64,000 nucleotides of DNA from Escherichia hormaechei_A (GTDB lineage Bacteria > Pseudomonadota > Gammaproteobacteria > Enterobacterales > Enterobacteriaceae): NCBI GenBank assembly GCA_042434945.1, contig CP170191.1:1240001-1304000 (forward strand), in the 5' to 3' direction. Below the pieces are notes generated by a model. The model was not told the DNA's origin. It was given only the letters and a program-made list of their open reading frames with translations, and ran no database searches. The translations under genes were made by a program, and so were the position numbers. Shown in pieces: positions 39,359 to 46,757 of the stretch; position 1 is the stretch's first letter; each line of letters starts with the position of its first letter.

Positions 39359-40609
39359 ATGGAAAGTAAAGTAGTTGTTCCGGCACAAGGCAAGAAGATC
39401 ACCCTGCAAAACGGCAAACTCAACGTTCCTGAAAATCCGATTATCCCTTACATTGAAGGTGATGGAATCGGTGTAGATGTAACCCCAGCCATGCTGAAAG
39501 TGGTCGACGCTGCAGTCGAGAAAGCCTATAAAGGCGAGCGTAAAATCTCCTGGATGGAAATTTACACCGGTGAAAAATCCACACAGGTTTATGGTCAGGA
39601 TGTCTGGCTGCCTGCTGAAACCCTTGATCTGATTCGTGAATATCGCGTTGCCATTAAAGGTCCGCTGACCACTCCTGTTGGTGGCGGTATTCGCTCTCTG
39701 AACGTTGCCCTGCGCCAGGAACTGGATCTCTACATCTGCCTGCGTCCGGTACGTTACTATCAGGGCACTCCAAGCCCGGTTAAACACCCTGAACTGACCG
39801 ATATGGTTATCTTCCGTGAAAACTCGGAAGACATTTATGCGGGTATCGAATGGAAAGCAGACTCTGCCGACGCCGAGAAAGTGATTAAATTCCTGCGTGA
39901 AGAGATGGGGGTGAAGAAAATTCGCTTCCCGGAACATTGTGGTATCGGTATTAAGCCGTGTTCGGAAGAAGGCACCAAACGTCTGGTTCGTGCAGCGATC
40001 GAATACGCAATTGCTAACGATCGTGACTCTGTGACTCTGGTGCACAAAGGCAACATCATGAAGTTCACCGAAGGAGCGTTTAAAGACTGGGGCTACCAGC
40101 TGGCGCGTGAAGAGTTTGGCGGTGAACTGATCGACGGTGGCCCGTGGCTGAAAGTTAAAAACCCGAACACTGGCAAAGAGATCGTCATTAAAGACGTGAT
40201 CGCTGATGCATTCCTGCAACAGATCCTGCTGCGTCCGGCTGAATATGATGTTATCGCCTGTATGAACCTGAACGGTGACTACATTTCTGACGCCCTGGCA
40301 GCGCAGGTTGGCGGTATCGGTATCGCCCCTGGTGCAAACATCGGTGACGAATGCGCCCTGTTTGAAGCCACCCACGGTACTGCGCCGAAATATGCCGGTC
40401 AGGACAAAGTAAATCCAGGCTCTATCATCCTCTCCGCTGAGATGATGCTGCGCCATATGGGTTGGACTGAAGCGGCTGACCTGATTGTTAAAGGTATGGA
40501 AGGCGCAATCAATGCCAAGACCGTAACTTATGACTTCGAACGTCTGATGGAAGGCGCTAAGCTGCTGAAATGTTCAGAGTTTGGTGAAGCGATCATCGAA
40601 AACATGTAA
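39359..40609 (+). CDS. icd: NADP-dependent isocitrate dehydrogenase
   Basis: A 416-residue TCA-cycle enzyme oxidising isocitrate to 2-oxoglutarate. The regulatory Ser113 of AceK phosphorylation is in TTPVGGGIRSLNVALRQ, and the metal site is CMNLNGDYISDALAAQ. The start at 39359 follows AGGAGAGG. It is K-12-like until the last ~25 residues, RLMEGAKLLKCSEFGEAIIENM. K-12 with prophage e14 reads MDG and FGD there, because e14 integrates in this part of icd; here the att region is unoccupied. A terminator follows. Confidence 0.97.
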   Translation: MESKVVVPAQGKKITLQNGKLNVPENPIIPYIEGDGIGVDVTPAMLKVVDAAVEKAYKGERKISWMEIYTGEKSTQVYGQDVWLPAETLDLIREYRVAIKGPLTTPVGGGIRSLNVALRQELDLYICLRPVRYYQGTPSPVKHPELTDMVIFRENSEDIYAGIEWKADSADAEKVIKFLREEMGVKKIRFPEHCGIGIKPCSEEGTKRLVRAAIEYAIANDRDSVTLVHKGNIMKFTEGAFKDWGYQLAREEFGGELIDGGPWLKVKNPNTGKEIVIKDVIADAFLQQILLRPAEYDVIACMNLNGDYISDALAAQVGGIGIAPGANIGDECALFEATHGTAPKYAGQDKVNPGSIILSAEMMLRHMGWTEAADLIVKGMEGAINAKTVTYDFERLMEGAKLLKCSEFGEAIIENM

Positions 40610-40631
40610 TCCTCTCGCTGGGTTAAATGAC

Positions 40632-40660
40632 AACGGGAGCCTGAGGGTTCCCGTTTTTTA
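40632..40660 (+). terminator. Rho-independent terminator of icd
   Basis: AACGGGA and TCCCGTT stems enclose a short loop with further CC/GG pairing, followed by six T. Confidence 0.88.
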
Positions 40661-40684
40661 TGCACACAAGACGGAAACAACGCT

Positions 40685-40930
40685 ATGACCCATGATATCC
40701 CGCTCAAGTATTATGACATCGTCGACGAGTATGCGACTGAAACGGCGAAACCGGTAGAAGAGGCAGAGCGTACGCCGCTGGCACACTATTTCCAGCTGCT
40801 GCTCACTCGCTTATACAACAATGAGGAAATCAGTGAAGAGGCGCAGCGGGAGATGGCTGTCCAGGCGGAGATAGACGAAGCGCGCATTGACGATATTGCG
40901 AACTTCCTGAATCAGTGGGGCAATGAATAA
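40685..40930 (+). CDS. ymjA: YmjA family protein (DUF2543)
   Basis: An 81-residue acidic cytoplasmic protein, starting MTHDIPLKYYDIVDEYATE and ending DDIANFLNQWGNE, the hallmark of the E. coli YmjA family (same length). The function is unknown. It comes right after the icd terminator, a position different from K-12. The convergent phosphodiesterase gene stops 5 bases away. Confidence 0.85.
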   Translation: MTHDIPLKYYDIVDEYATETAKPVEEAERTPLAHYFQLLLTRLYNNEEISEEAQREMAVQAEIDEARIDDIANFLNQWGNE

Positions 40931-40934
40931 CGCG

Positions 40935-42479
40935 TCATCGCGCTGAGTCTGCCAGCAGCCTGGCGAGGTCGTGCCGGGTTAGCGACTTCGAAAAGTACCA
41001 GCCTTGTACGAGGGCATCGGGGTATCTCTGCGCGATGAACTGATATTGCGTTTCGCTTTCAACCCCTTCAAAAACAAGGGTTTTGTGCAGTTTAGCTAGC
41101 GCGTCGCTGAAGATCACCAGGATATCCTGTTTATAGTGCTCGCTGATGCCGTCCACTAACGACTTATCCACCTTGATTTCGTCATATTTGAGATTTGAGA
41201 GCCTGGCCAGATTAGAGTTTTGCACACCAAAATCGTCTATTGAAATTTTGACGCCTGCCGATTTAAGCTCCTCACAAAACTCTTCAAGGATGGCCGCGGT
41301 GGAAACGCCATTCTCGGATAACTCAACTTTGATTAACGATAAGGGAATCGCGTTCTCTGAGCATTCATGACGTAATACCGCCAGGAATTTGCCGTCTTCA
41401 ATTTCCGTCCGGCCAACGTTCAGTGAAATCATTAACTGATGTTCAGCGGCCAGCGCGGCAATTTCCGCCAGGGATTTCTTTATCATGTTCTGATAATAAA
41501 CGTTATACAGGCCAATTTTTTTAATTAACGGGATAAACAGCTCAGGAGAAACCTCTTTGTGATTGTTATCCTGCCATCTTGATAACACTTCAACCCCGAC
41601 GATTTTCTTATCAGCAACCCGAATAACAGGCTGAAAATGAACGCTGATGGTATTCGCTTTTACCGCTTTGACCAGCGTTCGTTCCAGAGAACGTCGGTCT
41701 TCATAAAGTCGAAGAGAAAACAGCGTCAGGGATACCCAGATAAAGTATAAAAACAAGCACAGAAGCACCATCACTACGTGGGAGAGCGAAGCCAGTCCGG
41801 CATCATGGTGTGTGACGGTAACGCACAAATCCCAGCGTGTACTGCACTCTGTCACAGCCAGCGTAAATAACAGAGACTGTAAGCGGCTGAAGTTTTCTGA
41901 TGGCGGCGTAACGGTGAAAAAGGTGCGGCCGAAATCTTTAGTGGAAGAACGAAGCGAATAGTTGGCGGTAACGGGGGCAAATTTATCGTAGGCTGAACGG
42001 GAGGTGAAGATAATAAGGTGGTTATAGATTGTTGCATTGCCGACAAAGAAATCTTTCTGCGAAAACTGCGCCAGGCTGAATCCGTTCTGGGTATTATGCA
42101 GCTCAGAGGGAAGGGCGATGGGATTTGCCAGCTTGCCCCAAAACGCGGTGCAGGTGATTTTCCCCTTTTCAATAAACCCCACATCGGCGAAATAGAGACT
42201 TCGCATCTTTAATTTTCGGTAGACGTTCAGACTGGCGCTATCGCATCCCTGCGCGGAGGTATTTTTAAGCGTACTGGCGATATTTTGCGTTAACTCTTCA
42301 GAATAGCTTAAGAGCGTGTGGGAGATCTCCCTCTGCCGGTTCTTTTGCTGCTCAGCGATAATGGCGTTAACCGCATACAGCGACAGGACGACCATAAAGG
42401 TTGAGATGATAGCAACGGCAATGGCCTTCTTCATTTTCCTGTTGTCCCACCACGTCCTGAGGTGCAGGGATCTTAACAC
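40935..42479 (-). CDS. Cyclic-di-GMP phosphodiesterase, CSS-motif plus EAL
   Basis: A 514-residue inner-membrane protein. It has TM1 (KAIAVAIISTFMVVLSLYAVNAI), a periplasmic CSS-motif domain (QGCDSASLNVYRKLKM, a redox-sensing domain in this family), TM2 (VVMVLLCLFLYFIWVSLTLFSL) and a C-terminal EAL domain. EAL catalytic residues are present: EVLSRW (ExLxR), SLNVGRTEI, VELSENG, IDDFG, VDKSLV, FEGVE and QGWYFSKSL. It should therefore hydrolyse c-di-GMP. It belongs to the PdeB/C/D/G/N group but I cannot say which. An alternative start at 42434 would remove a basic leader. Confidence 0.88.
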   Translation of the reverse strand: MLRSLHLRTWWDNRKMKKAIAVAIISTFMVVLSLYAVNAIIAEQQKNRQREISHTLLSYSEELTQNIASTLKNTSAQGCDSASLNVYRKLKMRSLYFADVGFIEKGKITCTAFWGKLANPIALPSELHNTQNGFSLAQFSQKDFFVGNATIYNHLIIFTSRSAYDKFAPVTANYSLRSSTKDFGRTFFTVTPPSENFSRLQSLLFTLAVTECSTRWDLCVTVTHHDAGLASLSHVVMVLLCLFLYFIWVSLTLFSLRLYEDRRSLERTLVKAVKANTISVHFQPVIRVADKKIVGVEVLSRWQDNNHKEVSPELFIPLIKKIGLYNVYYQNMIKKSLAEIAALAAEHQLMISLNVGRTEIEDGKFLAVLRHECSENAIPLSLIKVELSENGVSTAAILEEFCEELKSAGVKISIDDFGVQNSNLARLSNLKYDEIKVDKSLVDGISEHYKQDILVIFSDALAKLHKTLVFEGVESETQYQFIAQRYPDALVQGWYFSKSLTRHDLARLLADSAR

Positions 42480-42558
42480 AGGTCATAAAAGCTACAAGTA
42501 CGAGAGTTGAGGCTGCACGGAATCGAAAGGAAAGCCACCATGCCAGGCTCCTTTCATC

Positions 42559-42651
42559 TCAGAACCACTCAAACCGTGTTGAGAGCAGTAGCAGTAACGT
42601 ACTGGCAGAAACAAGATTAAGGCAGATGACAAACTTGCTTGATACGTTCAT
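42559..42651 (-). CDS. Small hydrophobic protein resembling YncL
   Basis: A 30-residue ORF, MNVSSKFVICLNLVSASTLL followed by LLLSTRFEWF. It has a short polar N-terminus, one transmembrane-length hydrophobic stretch and a final R-F-x-W-F. This resembles the E. coli small membrane protein YncL as I remember it (MNVSSR..., ending RFGWFI). No strong Shine-Dalgarno is seen. The longer frame upstream of it runs through a terminator hairpin and is not believed. Confidence 0.5.
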   Translation of the reverse strand: MNVSSKFVICLNLVSASTLLLLLSTRFEWF

Positions 42652-42737
42652 GTTATCAACGTTTTTGTTGTTCAGTAGCCACAGAGAATAGCGTTTCACC
42701 TCCACTGAAGAAACGCCAGATTTTGGTGGGTTCGGGC

Positions 42738-42901
42738 AAAAAAAAGCCCACTCAAGAGTGGGCAAGAAATACTGGAAGCAATGTGAGCAATGTCGTACTG
42801 AATACCTGAGTGATTTGCTCAACTATTCAGTAATGAGAAAGATAATCTTTCTCAGTAAAAGATGCAACCCCACGATGAGTGTGGAACGGCATTTTTTTAC
42901 T
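42738..42901 (-). ncRNA. Candidate small RNA with three hairpins and its own terminator
   Basis: Read leftward, a possible -10 (TAAAAT, 42913-42908) is followed by stem GAGAAAGAT/ATCTTTCTC (42853-42835). Next comes a stem of ACTGAATA/TATTCAGT with an inner TGAG/CTCA (42831-42797), a single-stranded stretch, and terminator GCCCACT-CTTG-AGTGGGC plus eight T (42763-42738). A perfect CRP site lies just upstream. A 26-codon frame (42907-42827) begins MSSKKMPFHTHRGVASFTEK but lacks a good ribosome-binding site, so it may be a short peptide or chance. Not matched to any sRNA I know. Confidence 0.5.
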
Positions 42902-42926
42902 GCTCATATTTTAATCAAACGAACCG

Positions 42927-42942
42927 TGTGATTCCTATCACA
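42927..42942. promoter_or_regulatory. CRP-binding site between the candidate sRNA and yeaQ
   Basis: TGTGA-TTCCTA-TCACA has both consensus half sites and correct spacing. It could serve the leftward sRNA-like transcript or the rightward yeaQ promoter (extended -10 TGCTATCCT at 42965-42972). The distance to either predicted start does not exactly fit class II spacing. Confidence 0.6.
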
Positions 42943-43020
42943 AATTTCCTTTCTCAGATCCTGTGCTATCCTTTTCTGTGTCGTTGATTTAATGACAAAA
43001 ACCATACAGAGAGGAAAGCT

Positions 43021-43269
43021 ATGGGAATTTTATCCTGGATTATCTTTGGGCTGATTGCGGGGATCCTGGCGAAGTGGATTATGCCGGGCAAAGATGGCGG
43101 CGGTTTCATCGTCACGATCATTCTGGGGATTGTGGGTGCAGTCGTCGGTGGCTGGATCAGTACCCTGTTCGGCTTTGGCAGAGTTGATGGCTTCAACTTC
43201 GGCAGCTTTGTCGTCGCGGTGATTGGCGCGCTGGTTGTTCTGTTTATCTACAGAAAAATCAAAAGCTAA
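43021..43269 (+). CDS. yeaQ: YeaQ, GlsB/YeaQ/YmgE family membrane protein
   Basis: An 82-residue transglycosylase-associated-type small membrane protein with three hydrophobic helices and the family motif GILAKWIMPGKDGGGF. The sequence is close to E. coli YeaQ over its full length. The family is often stress- or stationary-phase-induced, and the promoter here has an RpoS-like TGCTATCCT. Cellular role unknown. Confidence 0.9.
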   Translation: MGILSWIIFGLIAGILAKWIMPGKDGGGFIVTIILGIVGAVVGGWISTLFGFGRVDGFNFGSFVVAVIGALVVLFIYRKIKS

Positions 43270-43283
43270 AGCTGACCTGAGTT

Positions 43284-43312
43284 AAAAAAGGCTGCCTGAC
43301 GGCGGCCTTTTT
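43284..43312 (+). terminator. Rho-independent terminator of yeaQ
   Basis: AAAAAGGCTGCC-TGAC-GGCGGCCTTTTT hairpin with flanking A and T runs; it can also end the leftward yoaK-yoaJ transcript. Confidence 0.85.
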
Positions 43313-43322
43313 ACTTTGGGCG

Positions 43323-43397
43323 TTACCACCAGCCCAACTGCGTACCGGCGACGGCCACGATGGCGACAATCAGCATGATGATGGTCGTTTTTCTCAT
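43323..43397 (-). CDS. yoaJ: Small membrane protein YoaJ
   Basis: A 24-residue peptide, MRKTTIIMLIVAIVAVAGTQ followed by LGWW, nearly the E. coli YoaJ sequence (MKKTTIIMMGVAIIVVLGTE, then LGWW). It has a single transmembrane stretch. It is directly adjacent to yoaK on the same strand (ATG abuts the yoaK stop). Confidence 0.88.
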   Translation of the reverse strand: MRKTTIIMLIVAIVAVAGTQLGWW

Positions 43398-43496
43398 TTA
43401 AGCCCCCGGCGCGGCGTAACCACCAAGGAAAAACCAGCCTAAAAACACCACCGCCGTGATAAAAATAACCACCGGAAAGAGGATCCCTATTCTCAT
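43398..43496 (-). CDS. yoaK: Small membrane protein YoaK
   Basis: A 32-residue protein starting MRIGILFPVVIFITAVVFLG and ending GGYAAPGA, almost identical to E. coli YoaK. One transmembrane helix. The yoaK-yoaJ pair lies between dgcP and yeaQ, as in E. coli. Confidence 0.9.
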   Translation of the reverse strand: MRIGILFPVVIFITAVVFLGWFFLGGYAAPGA

Positions 43497-43541
43497 GCCA
43501 TCACCTGTTTGAGTTTGTATAAGGCCGTAGAGTGTACGATT

Positions 43542-44570
43542 TTAATCTAACGCGACAAAGCCTGTTTTGCTTTTTCCTTTTTTATCCTGATACATCGCGA
43601 GGTCTGCGGTGCGCAGGGCGCTATCTTCATCAGTGCGGTGAGGATCAACAATAACGACGCCAAGGCTTGCGCCGGGATAAAGAATAGTGGCATTACCTAA
43701 CCCGTATTCGCCCGCAATAAGACCATTGAGGCGGGTTTTGATTGCGTTGACCTCTTTGCTGGCGTCGCCATCATCGCTGTGACTCAGGCTGGCAACCAGA
43801 AATTCATCGCCGCCGAGCCGGCCAATAATCTCATCCTGCGTTTGCTCGTGAGTCAGCCGCTTGCCGACCTGTACAAGGAAGCGATCGCCCGCCTCATGCC
43901 CGTACTGGTCATTGATTCGCTTGAAATCATCGAGGTCAATAAAGGCCATCATGACGTTGCGGTTAAGATGGCGCGCCAGTGAGAACAGGGTGGTAAGGTT
44001 TTCAAAAATGGCGCGACGATTCGGCAGGCCGGTGAGGGCGTCGGTGTAAGAGTGGGCAATGAGCGCCGCATTTGCTTCGCGAAGCTGAAGCACAAGCGAC
44101 TCTTTCTGAATGTACTGACCAATTAACCCGGCAAAGAGCCTGATCACCTGCTCGCCACGCTCGCTGAACTGTTTCTGTGCGGTGCTGGCCGCGCAAAGCG
44201 TGCCATACAGAGAACCGTCAGCCAGGTGAACCGGCACGCTCATATAGGTTGTAATGCCCAGTGCTTTGGCCGCTTCACACTCCGGCCAGCGGTCGGGCAC
44301 CTCGTTACTGAACAACGTGTCGCTGTCGATGGCGCGCTTACACAGCGTTTCGTCCCAGGGCACGCTGAACCCTTCAGGGATCTGCATTTGCTTGCTGTTA
44401 CGGGCATATAAAATGTGCTGCAAACGCGCATTGATATCGACTTTCGTCAGGTAGGTTGATTCCATATCCGTCACAATTTCCAGCATTTCCAGTAGCTGAC
44501 GCACCAGACTGTCGAGAGATTGATCAGTGGAGAGGGTTTCTGAAACACGGGCAAGAATGATATCTGACAT
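43542..44570 (-). CDS. dgcP: Diguanylate cyclase DgcP (YeaP)
   Basis: A 342-residue c-di-GMP synthase with an N-terminal GAF domain (~residues 10-165: YLTKVDINARLQHILYARN, FAGLIGQYIQKE) and a C-terminal GGDEF domain. The active site is IGRLGGDEFLVASL, with YTDALTGLPNRRAIFENL at the domain start. A canonical RxxD inhibitory site is not evident before GGDEF (KRLTHEQTQDE). The start at 44570 gives MSDIILARVS, as in E. coli YeaP. The longer frame upstream has no ribosome-binding site support. Confidence 0.93.
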   Translation of the reverse strand: MSDIILARVSETLSTDQSLDSLVRQLLEMLEIVTDMESTYLTKVDINARLQHILYARNSKQMQIPEGFSVPWDETLCKRAIDSDTLFSNEVPDRWPECEAAKALGITTYMSVPVHLADGSLYGTLCAASTAQKQFSERGEQVIRLFAGLIGQYIQKESLVLQLREANAALIAHSYTDALTGLPNRRAIFENLTTLFSLARHLNRNVMMAFIDLDDFKRINDQYGHEAGDRFLVQVGKRLTHEQTQDEIIGRLGGDEFLVASLSHSDDGDASKEVNAIKTRLNGLIAGEYGLGNATILYPGASLGVVIVDPHRTDEDSALRTADLAMYQDKKGKSKTGFVALD

Positions 44571-44701
44571 GAGGCAGGATGACTCCCATGCAGAAGACCT
44601 CTGTATCTGCATGTTGTGCTGAAAATATAGACTCCAGCCATAGTAAAACATGAACAGGATTGATTTTATAGATTCTTCTGAAGGCAGATGAGGGGAAGAC
44701 T

Positions 44702-44777
44702 AAAAAAAGCCCCGATGTTGAGATCGGGGCAAAACATCTTGATTACGGAATGATGTTCTCTGGTCAGTGTGAGAACA
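44702..44777 (-). ncRNA. Candidate ~76-nt small RNA between dgcP and yoaF
   Basis: On the minus strand, TTAAAC and TATAGT (the latter at 44789-44784) are spaced 16 bases apart. The predicted transcript starts near 44777 and contains hairpin GTTCTC/GAGAAC. It ends in terminator GCCCCGAT-CTCAAC-ATCGGGGC plus seven T (44730-44702). No ORF of this strand needs this terminator, as dgcP starts 130 bases downstream, so a short RNA or attenuated dgcP leader is plausible. Confidence 0.45.
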
Positions 44778-44881
44778 GGCATCACTATAAGGGGGAATCG
44801 TGCAGGTTTAATGGAGAAATCATGGAGAAAACGGCGATGACCCGTTACTCTGACGTTTTTACACCCTGAAGGATCATGATA

Positions 44882-45136
44882 ATGAAATATCTTCTCCTGG
44901 CGCTGGTTTTACCGCTGGCCGCCTGCTCAACAAAGACAACCCCTCCTGATGCGCCTCAACCGCCGCACGCTATTGGTATGGCAAACCCGGCGTCAGTGTA
45001 CTGTCTGGAGAAAGGGGGAGAGCAAATCCCTGTTCAAAGCCCGCAGGGCGTACGTACCGAGTGCAAATTGCCAGGCGGGGAAGTGATCGATGAATGGGAT
45101 CTCTACCGCCGCGATCACCCGCAACCGACCAGATGA
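44882..45136 (+). CDS. yoaF: YoaF, DUF333 lipoprotein
   Basis: An 84-residue predicted lipoprotein: MKYLLLALVLPLAACS (lipobox LAAC), Pro-rich linker, then the DUF333 hemolysin-like motif IGMANPASVYCLEKGGE and CKLPGGEVIDEWDLYRRDHP. Same length as E. coli YoaF and the same neighbour (dgcP). Outer-membrane location likely (Ser at +2); function unknown. Confidence 0.88.
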   Translation: MKYLLLALVLPLAACSTKTTPPDAPQPPHAIGMANPASVYCLEKGGEQIPVQSPQGVRTECKLPGGEVIDEWDLYRRDHPQPTR

Positions 45137-45216
45137 CAACGGCAATAAAACTGCGATACACTTCTCTTTAGGATTATTCTTAGCCAGTTTCTGGCAGTAC
45201 GTTTGCGAGAAGAAGC

Positions 45217-45522
45217 ATGTTTCAGTTAAAACCAGGCAGCATGGCGATGATCGTGGGTGCGCGTACGGCGGCAGGCCGTCGAAATATCGGTAAATCCGTC
45301 GAGCTGTTTGGCCTCTGTCAGCCGGGCCAGCGTTTTGTGAACCCGGTTAACGGCGTCATGACGCAATTACCCGCCACGTCAGCGCGTGCGCTGTGGCTGG
45401 TCACCGGTGATGTTTACGCCTTTGATAATCAGCACGGTTTTGCGTTTGTTCGCCCGGAACATCTGATGCCGCTTACTCCCGACGAGATGCCACACAACGT
45501 GGATGAGCTGGCGATCGGTTAA
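45217..45522 (+). CDS. Uncharacterised 101-residue protein
   Basis: Starts MFQLKPGSMAMIVGARTAAG, with Gly/Pro turns and beta-like segments (SVELFGLCQPGQRF, ALWLVTGDVYAFD, HGFAFVRPEHLMPL). This suggests a small SH3-like barrel. There is no signal peptide, and I do not recognise it. It is absent between yoaF and yeaO in K-12. Codon use and GC are like its neighbours, and an AGAAG precedes the ATG. It converges on yeaO, with stops adjacent (45522/45523). Confidence 0.65.
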   Translation: MFQLKPGSMAMIVGARTAAGRRNIGKSVELFGLCQPGQRFVNPVNGVMTQLPATSARALWLVTGDVYAFDNQHGFAFVRPEHLMPLTPDEMPHNVDELAIG

Positions 45523-45867
45523 TCACAGTTTACGCAGCCAGTCCGCCAGTACCTGCGCGTGATTCTGCTCCGTATTTTTCGCCCCATAGAGTAGCGTCAC
45601 GGTCTGCTGTTTGGCGAGAGCCGCCAGGCGTTTGCCTTCATCCGGATGCTGCGCCAGCTCTTTACGATAGGCTTCACTGAACGCGGTGAAATCTATCGTT
45701 TCACTGTGAAAGGCTTTTCGCAGTTCGCTGGACGGCGTTAGCGCTTTACACCACTCATCGCAGGCGAGGTCGGTCTTTTTTATCCCTCGCGGCCAGAGTC
45801 TGTCGACCAGGATCCGGTAACCGTCTTTTGAGGTCGCCTGCTCATACACGCGTTTACATTGAATCAT
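45523..45867 (-). CDS. yeaO: YeaO, DUF488 family protein
   Basis: A 114-residue DUF488 protein with the family motifs RILVDRLWPRGIKKTDL and LLYGAKNTEQNHA. Highly similar to E. coli YeaO; function unknown. Its stop abuts the upstream unknown gene. Confidence 0.9.
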   Translation of the reverse strand: MIQCKRVYEQATSKDGYRILVDRLWPRGIKKTDLACDEWCKALTPSSELRKAFHSETIDFTAFSEAYRKELAQHPDEGKRLAALAKQQTVTLLYGAKNTEQNHAQVLADWLRKL

Positions 45868-46018
45868 GGGTCCTCCTCATTTCCTTACGACGTTCTGCAA
45901 GAACACTATAGCACCCGGCTTTTATCCACCCAATTTAAGGTATTGTGATAATTGCAAAAGATCGGTAGTCTGAGGTTCCTTATGTTATCTGAAAATCCTC
46001 CGGCATAAGGAATCTCTG

Positions 46019-46726
46019 ATGGAACTCTCCCCGGTTAAAACGACGCTGCGCATTGCGCTGGTTGGTGATTACAATCCCGATGTTATTGCGCACCAGGCGA
46101 TCCCGCTGGCGATTGACGACGCCGCTGCGGTTCTGGATCTCACCGCTGATTATGACTGGCTCGCCACGCCTGAGCTGACCAGCGCCGAAGACCTCGTCGG
46201 GTACGATGCCATCTGGCTGGTACCGGCAAGCCCGTATAAAAACACCGAGGCGGCGTTTATTGCGGCGCGTTACGCGCGTGAGAATAGCATCCCCTTTCTC
46301 GGCACCTGCGGCGGGTTCCAGCATGCGCTGATTGAGTATGCGCGTAATGTACTGGGCTGGCACGATGCAGGCCATGCCGAAACCGACACCGAGGGAAGGA
46401 TGGTAATTGCGCCGCTGACCTGCTCGCTGGTGGAAAAAACCGACGCGATCGAGCTGCGGAATAACACGCTGATTGCTAAAGCGTATGGCAAGCCGGAAAT
46501 TCAGGAGGGGTATCACTGCAATTACGGCGTCTCACCTGAGTTTGCCGACCAGCTTGAGCGGGGCGACATGCGCGTAACGGGCTGGGACGAGCAGGGCGAG
46601 ATCCGCGCGGCAGAGCTGGTAACCCATCCTTTCTTTGTCCTCACCCTGTTCCAGCATGAGCGGGCCGCGCTGCAAGGGCGCCCGGTCGTGCTGGTACAGG
46701 CCATGCTGCGGGCGGCGCAGGGATAA
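46019..46726 (+). CDS. CTP synthase-like class I glutamine amidotransferase domain protein
   Basis: A 235-residue stand-alone class I glutamine amidotransferase domain. GTCGGFQHALIEYARNVLG contains the nucleophile Cys in the CTP-synthase-type elbow. EGYHCNYGVSPEF and VTHPFFVLTLFQHE supply the His/Glu region (the usual HPE is HPF here). It lacks the N-terminal synthetase of PyrG, so its acceptor is unknown. It sits between yeaO and nimT, where K-12 has no such gene. A GGAATCTCTG leader precedes the ATG. Confidence 0.8.
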   Translation: MELSPVKTTLRIALVGDYNPDVIAHQAIPLAIDDAAAVLDLTADYDWLATPELTSAEDLVGYDAIWLVPASPYKNTEAAFIAARYARENSIPFLGTCGGFQHALIEYARNVLGWHDAGHAETDTEGRMVIAPLTCSLVEKTDAIELRNNTLIAKAYGKPEIQEGYHCNYGVSPEFADQLERGDMRVTGWDEQGEIRAAELVTHPFFVLTLFQHERAALQGRPVVLVQAMLRAAQG

Positions 46727-46749
46727 AAAAAGCAGACCTCCGGGTCTGC
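46725..46749 (-). terminator. Rho-independent terminator of the nimT transcript
   Basis: GCAGACC-TCCG-GGTCTGC hairpin with a seven-A run on its left, i.e. T-run on the minus strand. It comes after the leftward transporter gene. Confidence 0.85.
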
Positions 46750-46757
46750 CTTGAATG

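Noticed and set aside
39275..40456. A 393-codon frame antisense to icd
   Set aside because: Shadow of the strongly biased icd codons; no motif, and Phe/Asn/Thr-rich composition as expected for such shadows. The same applies to the antisense frame over gapA (59321-60199).
40540..40700. Prophage insertion at the 3' end of icd
   Set aside because: The icd end is complete, followed at once by its terminator and ymjA; no integrase or repeated att core is present.
42652..42822. Upstream extension of the YncL-like frame to 87 codons
   Set aside because: The extension would translate through a strong intrinsic terminator and hairpin of the candidate sRNA, and lacks a ribosome-binding site.
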